Below are positions 34,779 through 42,099 of a DNA stretch of 64,000 nt, in pieces. Each line of letters begins with the position of its first letter. Within the stretch, counting starts at the first letter, position 1. The stretch is from assembly GCF_029960665.1 (NCBI RefSeq), contig NZ_JASBRB010000005.1, forward strand, positions 124,001-188,000, in the 5' to 3' direction. Source of the stretch: Pseudarthrobacter sp. AL07. Its GTDB lineage: Bacteria > Actinomycetota > Actinomycetes > Actinomycetales > Micrococcaceae. A program made the translations under genes and the position numbers. The notes beneath the pieces are model-generated. The model searched no databases, was not told the origin of the DNA, and saw only the letters and a list, made by a program, of their open reading frames with translations.

Positions 34779-35270
34779 ATGAGGAGAGTGTGGGGGCTCA
34801 TTGTCCGGCTGGCGGTTCTGATCTTGGCCGTTTGTATTCCGGTGGGGGGCTGCTCGAACGTCTGTCCGGCCATGGGGTGGGTCAACTTCGTCACAGTCGA
34901 ATTGTCGGGTGATGTCTCGCGGGTAGGCACAGTGCAGCTGTGTGCTGATGGCGCGTGCTCGGAGTTGCGACCGGAGCCCGGGACAGCAGTGCCGCGTATT
35001 GTCGTGACAACACCGCTGGATGCCGAGGCTTCTCTTACACCGGAAGCTCAGCCGGCCATTGCCCCGTTTTACGCTGAACGGATCGATGCCGATACCTGGC
35101 GGTTCCAGGTCAATATGAGCTTCCCTGACCATGTGACCGCGAAAGCGCTGTCTGCCGCAGGCGAGGTCATTGCCGAGACGGACGTCGACCTGGACTGGAA
35201 GCGGGTGGGCGGCTCAGCCCAGTGCGGCGGGCCGGTGGAAGCTTCGCCGGTGCGGCTAGCGGTGCCCTAA
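34779..35270 (+). CDS. Hypothetical lipoprotein
   Basis: A 163-residue exported protein. The N-terminus is a lipoprotein signal: positive MRRVWG, a hydrophobic stretch, then the lipobox VGGC with Cys25 as the acylated residue. The mature part has a beta-rich look and several extra cysteines that may form disulfides. It is probably anchored on the outer face of the membrane. Its function is unknown. It is the last chromosomal gene before the island boundary. Confidence 0.8.
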   Translation: MRRVWGLIVRLAVLILAVCIPVGGCSNVCPAMGWVNFVTVELSGDVSRVGTVQLCADGACSELRPEPGTAVPRIVVTTPLDAEASLTPEAQPAIAPFYAERIDADTWRFQVNMSFPDHVTAKALSAAGEVIAETDVDLDWKRVGGSAQCGGPVEASPVRLAVP

Positions 35271-35379
35271 AACTGCGCGTTCGCGCGAGCTGCGTGGGCT
35301 TCGCGTGCGATTCCCGCCCGGCAGGTCCTCCACGAGGGCACGCCTGGGCGGTAAGCGGCTTCCCTGCTTAACCAGCGAA

Positions 35380-35413
35380 AAACCCCCTAAAAACCTTGGT
35401 TTCTAGGGGGTTT
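35380..35413. terminator. Terminator associated with the tRNA-Thr end
   Basis: AAACCCCCTA (35380-35389) pairs with TAGGGGGTTT (35404-35413). An inner AAACC/GGTTT extends the stem to about 15 bp. It lies directly beyond the tRNA-Thr 3' fragment and is probably the original terminator of that tRNA gene. Confidence 0.85.
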
Positions 35414-35419
35414 ATCCCG

Positions 35420-35461
35420 AGCTTCCTATCAGAATCGAACTGATGACCTTTTCATTACGAG
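35420..35461 (-). other. attL: 3' half of tRNA-Thr(CGT), element boundary
   Basis: On the minus strand this reads from the anticodon loop (CT-CGT-AA) through the T-arm (ATCAG-TTCGATT-CTGAT) to the acceptor strand AGGAAGC and discriminator T. These are the last ~42 bases of a tRNA-Thr(CGT). To the right of 35461 the sequence no longer fits an anticodon stem or D-arm, so the tRNA is not intact here. Tyrosine integrases use tRNA 3' ends as attachment sites, and an integrase lies 60 bases away. The intact tRNA should be at the far end of the element, outside the window. Confidence 0.82.
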
Positions 35462-35523
35462 GGAGCATGTTTCGCCGTGTCCCACATGGGAAGAGACGAC
35501 ACTGGGTGACGAAAAAGTGACGG

Positions 35524-36669
35524 CTATTTCCAGCCCAACTGTGCAAGGGCGGTGTTCAAACGCCCCGCACTGTCGTGGAGATCGTGGTCAAACAGGCCCG
35601 CGTACGTATCCAACGTCATTGTGGCGCTGGCATGTCCGGCAATCCGCTGAATCACTTTGATGTTGGCCCCGGAACTGACGGCCAGGCTCACGGCAGTATG
35701 ACGGAGGTCGTGGAACGTTGGCCGCGGGAAATTGGAAGCCGCTGCCCGCATGTCTGCGATGGCGGGGGAGTAGTGGCGGCGCGTCCACGTGCTGTTGCGC
35801 AGCACGGTCCCGCGTGCACCGCTGAAAACTCGGGTGGATGCACTTGAAGTGCTGGAGCTTCTCTTGAGGCGTTGGGCAACCAATGCCGGCAGTGGCACCA
35901 CCCTGCTCTCGCCACCTTTGGTCGGGCCAAGAACGAGGTGGCCTCCGACCTCGGAATAGGCCTTGCTGACCGCCATTGCAGGTTTGTCACCCAGATCGAC
36001 GTCTTCATAGGTCAGCGCGGTAATCTCACCCCAGCGGAGCCCGCACGTTCCCGCCACCATGACAAAAAGTTCAAACTCGCCGCAGGCATTGGCCAGCGCC
36101 GTCAGTTGGGGCATGGTCAGATAAACGTGGTCCCGCTGGGTCACGCGCGCGGGAACGTAATCAGTCTGGCCGAGCGGATCCTTGGCGGGATTGGCCGCCA
36201 GCAGCCGCTTCTTGACTGCGTGTCCCATCAATCTGCCGAAGTACAACGCAACCTCGCGCCGGGTGGTCATCCCCGCTGGCTGGCCGTCGCGGCCCCTCAA
36301 CGTGACAATCCAGGCCGCAACGTCGTCGTATCTTACTTTGCTGATGGGTGTCTGTCCCCACCGAGGAGCCACGTAGTTCTCATAGCAACGCCTGTAATTA
36401 TCCGCTGTCTTCGGGCTGGCCGGTTTCCGGCCGTTAGCACCCATGGACGTGATCCTCGCGATCCAGTCTTCATAGAGCTTGGCGACAGTCAGCTTTGTAG
36501 CTGCACGGGGATCAATGTAGGTTCCGCCTTGAACCGACCGAACGGTGGTGTGCCAGAAGTCTTCAGCCTCCCGCTTCGTGACGAATCGCTTGCGACGGCG
36601 ATTGCCGTCGGCCGTTGTCCAGTCGACCTGCCACCGCTTGGTTCCGCTGGAGAGCTTGTTAATGGCCAT
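35524..36669 (-). CDS. int: Tyrosine-type site-specific integrase
   Basis: A 381-residue phage-type integrase. Residues ~1-50 form an AP2-like arm-binding domain (KRWQVDWTTADGNRRRKRFVTKREAE), followed by a SAM-like core-binding domain. The catalytic domain has the Arg in GTCGLRWGEITAL, the HxxR in FHDLRHTAVSLAV, the second His in IAGHASATMTLDTY and the nucleophile Tyr in the same DTY segment. It faces the tRNA-Thr fragment, which is its likely attB/attL. Its start overlaps the upstream hypothetical gene by 11 bases. Confidence 0.96.
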   Translation of the reverse strand: MAINKLSSGTKRWQVDWTTADGNRRRKRFVTKREAEDFWHTTVRSVQGGTYIDPRAATKLTVAKLYEDWIARITSMGANGRKPASPKTADNYRRCYENYVAPRWGQTPISKVRYDDVAAWIVTLRGRDGQPAGMTTRREVALYFGRLMGHAVKKRLLAANPAKDPLGQTDYVPARVTQRDHVYLTMPQLTALANACGEFELFVMVAGTCGLRWGEITALTYEDVDLGDKPAMAVSKAYSEVGGHLVLGPTKGGESRVVPLPALVAQRLKRSSSTSSASTRVFSGARGTVLRNSTWTRRHYSPAIADMRAAASNFPRPTFHDLRHTAVSLAVSSGANIKVIQRIAGHASATMTLDTYAGLFDHDLHDSAGRLNTALAQLGWK

Positions 36670-37306
36670 CGGGTTTGTCCTTCCGCGCGCGCATACTTGA
36701 CCAGATTTCGTCCTTCATGCTCAAAAAACCCGGAGCTATCCGGCCTTGGCGTCCCTTGCCTTCCAAGATTCCCTTGGCTCTGGCGCGCCGCAGCCGCGCG
36801 GACCAGGTGTCGATGCTTTCACCGCTCCATTCCGCAAGCCTCTTGATGGGTTCGACGGACACTTTCCCGAGAGCGACATATGCGGCGGCAATATGTGTGT
36901 AGTCGCGGTCAGTTTCCACCCGGGAGGGGAAGGGCGTGATATCACGGCGGAGGTCAGCTACTGAAAGCTGTTCGTGGTGCTCGCGCAAGAGGGCGCGCGC
37001 ATGTGCCATTGGGATGGATCGCAGCAAAGATGTTGTGATGCCCTCCAGCGAGTCCTGGGATTGGATTCCGCTTGTCCCGTGTTCGAACTCGTCGAACTCA
37101 ATGCTCAGTTTGTTTGGTTCCCGGAAATGCCCCATCGGGTGGCCAACCTCCCAGCCAATACTTACCTCGAATCCATGGACGAGGTATCGCGCCCACAGGG
37201 CTGTCACCTCATACTCGCCAACCGTGTATTCCTCCACAGCCGGGCCTTCTTTAGGGCCGCGGTATTCAACGTTGGGGGCAAGATCGGGAAGCTGCACTGC
37301 GGTCAT
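36659..37306 (-). CDS. Hypothetical protein co-transcribed with the integrase
   Basis: A protein of about 215 residues commonly found beside actinobacterial phage or ICE integrases. I know no function for it. The N-terminal two thirds are alpha/beta. The last ~75 residues look like a helix-turn-helix (RLAEWSGESIDTWSARLRRARAKGILE) followed by a basic tail. I prefer the ATG at 37306; the frame is open to an ATG at 37357, which overlaps the divergent promoter. The overlap with the integrase start points to an operon and perhaps a role in control of integration. Confidence 0.7.
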   Translation of the reverse strand: MTAVQLPDLAPNVEYRGPKEGPAVEEYTVGEYEVTALWARYLVHGFEVSIGWEVGHPMGHFREPNKLSIEFDEFEHGTSGIQSQDSLEGITTSLLRSIPMAHARALLREHHEQLSVADLRRDITPFPSRVETDRDYTHIAAAYVALGKVSVEPIKRLAEWSGESIDTWSARLRRARAKGILEGKGRQGRIAPGFLSMKDEIWSSMRARKDKPDGH

Positions 37307-37348
37307 GGGAGAAACGGTAACACAATAAGCCTGCCAATATAAACGTGC

Positions 37349-37376
37349 TTGACACATGTCCGTTGCCAGCTATGCT
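37349..37376 (+). promoter_or_regulatory. Promoter for the excisionase gene
   Basis: TTGACA (37349-37354) and TATGCT (37371-37376) are spaced by 16 bases on the plus strand, about 60 bases upstream of the excisionase start. The candidate operator at 37384-37407 lies just downstream, near the transcription start. Confidence 0.6.
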
Positions 37377-37383
37377 GTATTTA

Positions 37384-37407
37384 TTGCCAACACAGAGTGC
37401 TTGGCAA
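37384..37407. promoter_or_regulatory. Inverted repeat between integrase and excisionase operons
   Basis: TTGCCAA and TTGGCAA form perfect 7-bp arms separated by 10 bases. A second, wider dyad has AATATAAACG (around 37337) facing CGTGTTTATATT (37414-37425). Both lie in the divergent region between the integrase-side gene and the excisionase. They are plausible sites for an element repressor or for Xis. Confidence 0.55.
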
Positions 37408-37437
37408 GACAACCGTGTTTATATTCAAAGGAGTCCC

Positions 37438-37656
37438 TTGGACATCAACCCCCACGGAAGCTTGCAGCGTCTGGATAACGCCACGTCCCCGTATCTCACG
37501 AGGCGCCAGACAGCCGCGTATCTGAATGTCTCCGAAAAGTGGCTGGCTCAGTCCGGTCGGGCCATCGGGCCCCGCTTCCATAAGTTTGGATCGCAGTGTC
37601 GCTACCTCCGCGACGACGTCATCAGCTGGGCGCGCCAGCAGCGCGCTACTTCGTGA
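37438..37656 (+). CDS. xis: Excisionase-like helix-turn-helix protein
   Basis: A 72-residue protein with a MerR/Xis-type winged helix (LTRRQTAAYLNVSEKWLAQSG, then GSQCRYLRDDVISWARQQR). Such small proteins direct excision and often repress the integrase promoter. I chose the TTG at 37438 because AAAGGAG lies at ideal spacing upstream. The longer upstream frame would start inside the promoter. It is divergent from the integrase operon across a region with clear inverted repeats. Confidence 0.82.
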   Translation: MDINPHGSLQRLDNATSPYLTRRQTAAYLNVSEKWLAQSGRAIGPRFHKFGSQCRYLRDDVISWARQQRATS

Positions 37657-37803
37657 TCGCTTCAGGCGGCCGCCCCGCCGGGGCGCCCCGCACCCGCTCC
37701 CGGTAAAGGCGACCTCTCGATCAGTGGGGTAACCCCCATGGCCGTGTGGCCTTCGATTCCATCTCCCGCCGAATGCCTGTCGGCGTCAACAAATAAGGAA
37801 AAT

Positions 37804-37938
37804 ATGTACACATGCAGTACAACGCGCGAACTGCGCAGCCGGCGCGAACTTCCCGCGCAGGGCCGGATGATCGCCCCTCTGGGTAACCACTTTGTCACGT
37901 GGCTCCTCTCCAACCCTGTAAGGGTTGATGCTCTGTGA
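37804..37938 (+). CDS. Small ORF coupled to the next gene
   Basis: A possible 44-residue basic peptide. The ATG at 37804 follows AAGGA. Its stop TGA at 37936-37938 overlaps the GTG start of the next gene (GTGA), an arrangement typical of translational coupling. That junction is the main support. The peptide itself has no recognised motif. The stretch 37657-37803 upstream is GC-rich and holds nothing else I can name. Confidence 0.4.
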   Translation: MYTCSTTRELRSRRELPAQGRMIAPLGNHFVTWLLSNPVRVDAL

Positions 37939-38234
37939 CCACCGCAACCAACACATACCGGGACCACTGGCTGCAGGCCGTTACCGATGAGATGGCACTG
38001 AGCACTGGGACTTGCCTGGTGGCAACTGCCATTGCAGACTCCCTTGGCCTGGGGCGCGTAGCACCCACCAACTGGCAGAAGTTGAACGCCTCGCTCGGAC
38101 GCGACAGGAGGAATCCGGCGGTACTCACCAGCATTTCGGAACTTCAGTGTGCCGGTTATCTGGAGCGCTGCCTGGGCACTGGATGGGCCCACACCGAAGG
38201 GTGGCGGCTCACGCTTCCGGGAGAGGGGCAGTGA
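37935..38234 (+). CDS. Hypothetical island protein
   Basis: A 99-residue protein beginning with GTG at 37935. The C-terminal half looks like a winged-helix module (NPAVLTSISELQCAGYLERCLG). It overlaps the gene before it (GTGA) and the gene after it (TGATG), so all three form a tightly coupled cassette. By position in the element it may belong to replication or its control. The function is unknown. Confidence 0.65.
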   Translation: MTTATNTYRDHWLQAVTDEMALSTGTCLVATAIADSLGLGRVAPTNWQKLNASLGRDRRNPAVLTSISELQCAGYLERCLGTGWAHTEGWRLTLPGEGQ

Positions 38235-38602
38235 TGGTTTCCGTTCCCGGGGTGCCCTGCCAGCCGTTGCAGTACTTGACGGCCGTTGCCAAATCTGAGC
38301 TGTCCTCCGGTACTAAGGCCACCTGCTGGGCGCTTGCAAGCTTCGCGAACACCAAGACGGGCGAGGCATACCCCACCGTGGCGACACTCGCCAAAGCCGT
38401 CGGATTGTCTGGCCCAACGGTTTCTCAGCATACGAAGCGTGCTGAGGCGGCGGGCTACCTGCACAAGCACGTCCGCCACAACAACTCGATTCTCTACACG
38501 ATTACCATCCCGGTCACGGACGACATGATCATTAACCTCGACACCGAAACCTCCTTGGATCTGCTGTCCCCGCCGGAGGACAACGCGGACCGGAACGAAT
38601 AA
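38234..38602 (+). CDS. Winged-helix protein, replication-initiator-like (HTH_36 type)
   Basis: A 122-residue protein with the helix-turn-helix NTKTGEAYPTVATLAKAVGLSGPTVSQ, split as in HTH_36 domains, plus a recognition helix HTKRAEAAGYLHKH. Such domains occur at the N-terminus of plasmid and phage replication proteins. It is the last gene of the coupled cassette and is followed by a repeat-rich region that could be its binding site. The shortness suggests a regulator or a reduced initiator. Confidence 0.7.
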   Translation: MVSVPGVPCQPLQYLTAVAKSELSSGTKATCWALASFANTKTGEAYPTVATLAKAVGLSGPTVSQHTKRAEAAGYLHKHVRHNNSILYTITIPVTDDMIINLDTETSLDLLSPPEDNADRNE

Positions 38603-39109
38603 AGCGACTGCTTGGGACCGCCTAGCTCCTGGATAACTGTCAGGTAGCTACCTCGCCAAAAGGCGCCCTCCCAGCCGCCCAAATCCGGGTGGGGTATCCG
38701 TGAATAGCACGGGTACCCCTACTCCGGAAATTTCGTCCCCGGGTACCACCAAAAACCCTGTCCCTAACTACCTCACCGTTAACTACCTCAGGTAGAACGA
38801 CCCCAAGGAGTTCTACCTTTATGGAACTACCTCTATACAACGACCCCGGTGCATCATGCCTGGACCAGTCACATTGAGGATCGTCGGATGACCCCCTGCT
38901 TGGGCAGGGTCATCACGGTAATGGACGTTATGGTCCCTGCCTTGGGGCAGGGCCGTCACGGTAAGACCACCATCAGCAATTCGGCTGTCAAGGCAAGCGG
39001 AGCGCCACGCAGCCCGAAGGGCGGAGCAAGCTCCGCGTAACTCAACGATCCGTTGCGATGACCGCTGTTATTTACAGCCATCCGCGCAAGAACACCAAAA
39101 GGGGAATCT
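38603..39109. repeat. Repeat-rich noncoding region, candidate origin or control site
   Basis: There is no gene here. AACTACCTC occurs at 38766-38774, 38781-38789 and 38825-38833. The related palindromes AGGTAGCTACCT (near 38643) and TACCT-C-AGGTA (near 38785) lie in the same stretch. Downstream, two similar stem-loops, CCCTGC-TTGG-GCAGGG and CCCTGC-CTTGGG-GCAGGG, lie at about 38891-38906 and 38935-38952. Each is followed by TCACGGTAA. A GCGGAGC-AAG-CTCCGC hairpin follows near 39025. Iteron-like repeats plus paired hairpins after a winged-helix gene resemble a replication origin or partition site. Confidence 0.55.
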
Positions 39110-39400
39110 GTGATCAAATCCATGTCCCGGCCCAGGAAGGATAGAGCTGAAACGCTTCGACAGGCGAGGACCTTTGATGCCACTAAACGCCACTATGAGC
39201 GTCTCGGACTGTGCCGCCCATGCGCAGCACAAGCGGGCTGGGGCCACCAGGTGGGGTTTTCCCGCGTCAATCCGCCCTGCCATCAGTGCCAGTCGCTCGT
39301 TGATAGCTTCCCTGTCGCCGAGCCGGGGAGGTGGCGGTCCAACTCTCCGCGTCGGGAGGCCAAGTTCGCCTCCTCGCTCCGGTTCGGAGTGGGCCACTAG
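39110..39400 (+). CDS. Small zinc-finger-like protein
   Basis: A 96-residue basic protein with two CxxC knuckles: CRPC near residue 36 and CHQC about 21 residues later. This would bind one zinc ion. The N-terminus is Arg/Lys-rich (SRPRKDRAETLRQARTFDATKRHYE). The GTG at 39110 has a good AAAAGGGG ribosome site; an ATG four codons later is also possible. It is unnamed, and similar small proteins are frequent on actinobacterial mobile elements. Confidence 0.6.
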   Translation: MIKSMSRPRKDRAETLRQARTFDATKRHYERLGLCRPCAAQAGWGHQVGFSRVNPPCHQCQSLVDSFPVAEPGRWRSNSPRREAKFASSLRFGVGH

Positions 39401-39817
39401 CGGCCCTGGGTGGGGAATTTCTGACAACGGGGATGGCGCACGGCACCGCGCGTTTACCATCGCCTGACAGTGTCAAAAAATTCGCCCTGGGGTCGGCGTG
39501 TTGAACAGTAGCGAAGCGTCCGAGTGGAACCGGTCCGTTCGCAGGAACGCCGATGGAATCGTTCATCCTCCTGCCGGGTCGGACAGGCCGGATCATGTCT
39601 TTAATTACCTTCACCGGACCCCTCTTTGCAGTAGCTGGGATCAGAGTATGGCCGGAAATCGGCCTTCGGTCCCTCCCCGATGTTTTGCCTCAGCCGCCAA
39701 CAGTGGCGCCACTTTCCTTGCCGAGTCCACGCGCCGTACTGGCGCATCCCCTCTTCCTTCCCGACCCGTCCACCGGCGGCCCCTGAGCCGACCGCCGATT
39801 CATCAATTGGAGATTCT
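39401..39817. other. Gene-poor spacer
   Basis: About 415 bases without a supported gene. A 77-codon frame at 39553-39786 has no ribosome site and a low-complexity Pro/Leu-rich translation. I see no strong repeat, tRNA or terminator. Confidence 0.4.
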
Positions 39818-40333
39818 ATGGCAGACACGTCCTTCAACACCACAGCCGTAGGCCAGGAGGCAGAACGAAGTATCCGCTCTATCTACTTGGATCGCCGTAC
39901 GACGGCGAAGCTCACGAGGGAGCCCTGGACGGTCCATGTATACCGCAAGGCGATCGACCAGTCACCGCTAAAGGCGAGTGTAAAGAAAACCTTGCATGGC
40001 ATGGTTGACGGGGCAGGCAACCGCCACACCACCGTCGACAGGGCGACCCTTTGTCTCCGCAACGGGACGACGCGTGTGGCGACGATCACGGAACACTGGC
40101 ACAAGGCTCGCGACGCCGGTCTTCTGACGAGTAAGGAGAGGTGGAACGACAGCTCCATCCACACGCTCCGTATTCCAGGGACCTATTTTCCGGACGATGA
40201 AGACGTGTACGGAGATCCGATGGATGGGTGGCATATTTGGTCGTCGGAGGAAATTGCCTGGTGGGAAGCACTTGACGACGGGTCTTGGGTGTTGCCGCCT
40301 TGGCGCGACGGCCGGCATAGGCCCTCGTTCTGA
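39818..40333 (+). CDS. Hypothetical island protein, possible winged helix
   Basis: A 171-residue protein. Residues ~70-110 (TVDRATLCLRNGTTRVATITEHWHKARDAGLLTSKE) match the spacing of a winged helix used for plasmid and phage control proteins, though no family can be named. The C-terminus is acidic and Trp-rich (WHIWSSEEIAWWEALDDGSW). The ATG at 39818 is preceded by GGAG. A strong hairpin terminator lies about 65 bases downstream, so the gene appears to be a real transcription unit. Confidence 0.68.
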   Translation: MADTSFNTTAVGQEAERSIRSIYLDRRTTAKLTREPWTVHVYRKAIDQSPLKASVKKTLHGMVDGAGNRHTTVDRATLCLRNGTTRVATITEHWHKARDAGLLTSKERWNDSSIHTLRIPGTYFPDDEDVYGDPMDGWHIWSSEEIAWWEALDDGSWVLPPWRDGRHRPSF

Positions 40334-40396
40334 AAACCGCACTCTGAATAAGGCGAGCGCTAAGCCGGGAGGCTTGCGAGCCTTATGGCCGTTCCG

Positions 40397-40433
40397 GGCA
40401 TCAGGGCGCTGCGGCCCGGTGCGCCCTGATGCC
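40397..40433 (+). terminator. 13-bp perfect hairpin
   Basis: GGCATCAGGGCGC (40397-40409) pairs perfectly with GCGCCCTGATGCC (40421-40433) across an 11-base loop. It lies 63 bases after the preceding gene. No long T run follows, so rho-independent function is likely but not certain. Confidence 0.65.
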
Positions 40434-42099
40434 AGAATCTTCCTGGACCAATCACACGAAAGACCAGATGGCTGTGGGGTCGCTTAGGCGACCACCGCTC
40501 TGCTGGCTCAATACTTCACTGTTGCCCTCATTGGGCAACTTAGTATGCGAGGTGTCGAACCGTCCTCGACACGTCAAGTGTCGCGGACTTTGTCAGATCA
40601 AATGCAGTTCCTGCCCGTCCCGTCGGCCTTGAGGGCCGCCAGATAAGTAGAGGATTGGGCCAGATGCCGCCGGGGCGTCCGGCGCCCCGGCAGACACTAT
40701 GGCATAATAAATCATATTTAATCGTATACCCGTACGGCACCGTACCAGCTATGACGACCGGGCAGGCGAAGTTATTGGTTTGGGGTCTCCCCCCCAGGGG
40801 TCGGACTGAGTACCCAATGGTCCTCGTAATGGAGTCCGGCCTGCGCATCCCTTGCATGCAGCTTCATCATGGGAGTAATGGTTATTGCCCGGAGTTATAG
40901 AAAGGACCGACACAATCGGGGGACGGCCCCTGCTGCCACGTTGTGTGCTGGAGCGCCTTCGCCTTCTCTTGCAGTTTCTTGCGCTCACGCCTCAGCAGGT
41001 GCCAGCCGACGCCAGCTGTGGGGGCAGCCGCCGCAAGCTTTTGGTACCGGCCCCCGGAAAGGCTGCGATCACCTTGAGCACCAGCCGCACCGCCATCACC
41101 GTCCAGCAGGTGACAAGGAGTGCGGTAAGTCGGTCATTGTGCTTCGCAATGGATCACATGCCGAATCCGGTTTCAATCTAAATTTCATTCCCCATTCTGG
41201 CGGATGGCACGCCTGCAACTCGGCAGTCGCATGTGCCCCCTCCCAGCGCCGGTCGTCTTTGCTCGTGAGATGACGTAGGGGACGAACGTTCGGCCGGTTT
41301 TCTCCGGGCGGTACTTCCACTTGGGCTGAACCGGACGGAACAACGTCCCGCTAGCCGAGAGGCCGCGCCGCATCATATCTGGCCGTGGGGTGAATGGCCT
41401 AGGACCCTGACAGGAGGCCGTGTCCTTGGAATTCTTGACAACGCCTCTGCACACCCGGGCCGGGATCCGTCCATGATCCCACATTGGCATTTTGCCGCCG
41501 GCAACCGGCGGGAGTCTGATGGGCGCCCGCCGCAAAGGCAAAAGGCGGCCTGCCATCTGGCGTGGCTGACGCACGAGGACCCGAGATCGCATGGACAAGA
41601 GGCGGCAGTGAATGCATCCGCGAGCCCTGAACTTGGGCGAGAAGTAGGTGGATCACTGACATGCTACTGGTGACAAGAGACGCAGGTGAAGTGGCGACGC
41701 GGCGGGAGACGCAGGTGCGACAGGGTTCGACACACCATGGTTCGCAAGAGACGCGGGTGTCTGGCGTCGGACTAAGAGGTTGACCCGGACGCCGAGTCCG
41801 GCCGCTTCCTTGTTGTGCCGAATTCTCCGGCTCAGCGGTCAGGAATGCCGCACATCCGTCGCGTGTAGCGTGAGTGCTGTGCGCGGCGAAGTCAGTGGTC
41901 CGCATGGAAGCCCATATCGTCGATTTAGCGGTGGCTACGACTTCCAGCGTTCGGCCCTCGCCGCCCCGCCCGGCGCTTCGGGTCCTCAACGGGTCGTCTA
42001 CGTCAGTGCCGACGACGCACGCTGCAAATCTGCTACTCCTCCTTCCTCCCTCCTCCGTCTCACTCACACACACACCGAAATCTCCCCGAGGTGACTGAC
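40434..42099. other. Gene-poor, repeat-bearing DNA
   Basis: About 1.7 kb without a frame I can support on either strand. It includes hairpins GTGTCGA/TCGACAC (near 40553-40573) and GCCGGGGCG/CGCCCCGGC (near 40670-40691). There is an AT-rich patch at about 40698-40730 next to the dyad GTACGG-CA-CCGTAC (40732-40745), and the triple repeat at 41674-41759. A 224-codon minus-strand frame at 41399-42073 is Ser/Arg/Pro-rich and resembles no protein. The segment may be decayed or may encode RNA. Confidence 0.5.
41674..41759. repeat. Three copies of GAGACGC(A/G)GGTG
   Basis: CAAGAGACGCAGGTG (41674-41688), GAGACGCAGGTG (41706-41717) and CAAGAGACGCGGGTG (41745-41759) occur in the same direction with uneven spacing of about 30-40 bases. 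The unit is too short and irregular for a CRISPR. It could be a protein-binding cluster or the trace of a tandem duplication. Confidence 0.55.

Noticed and set aside
35420..35500. An intact tRNA-Thr gene at the island boundary
   Set aside because: The sequence right of 35461 does not form the anticodon stem, D-arm or 5' acceptor strand, so only the 3' half is present.
40655..40900. An 81-codon plus-strand frame
   Set aside because: It has no ribosome site, its composition is unlike its neighbours, and it crosses a hairpin and a palindrome.
41674..41759. Triple GAGACGC(A/G)GGTG repeat as a CRISPR array
   Set aside because: Repeats are 12-15 bases with uneven spacing and only three copies. 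No cas genes are nearby.
41399..42073. A 224-codon minus-strand frame in the gene-poor region
   Set aside because: It is rich in Ser/Arg/Pro, has no homology-like pattern or ribosome site, and overlaps the repeat cluster. I treat the region as noncoding.
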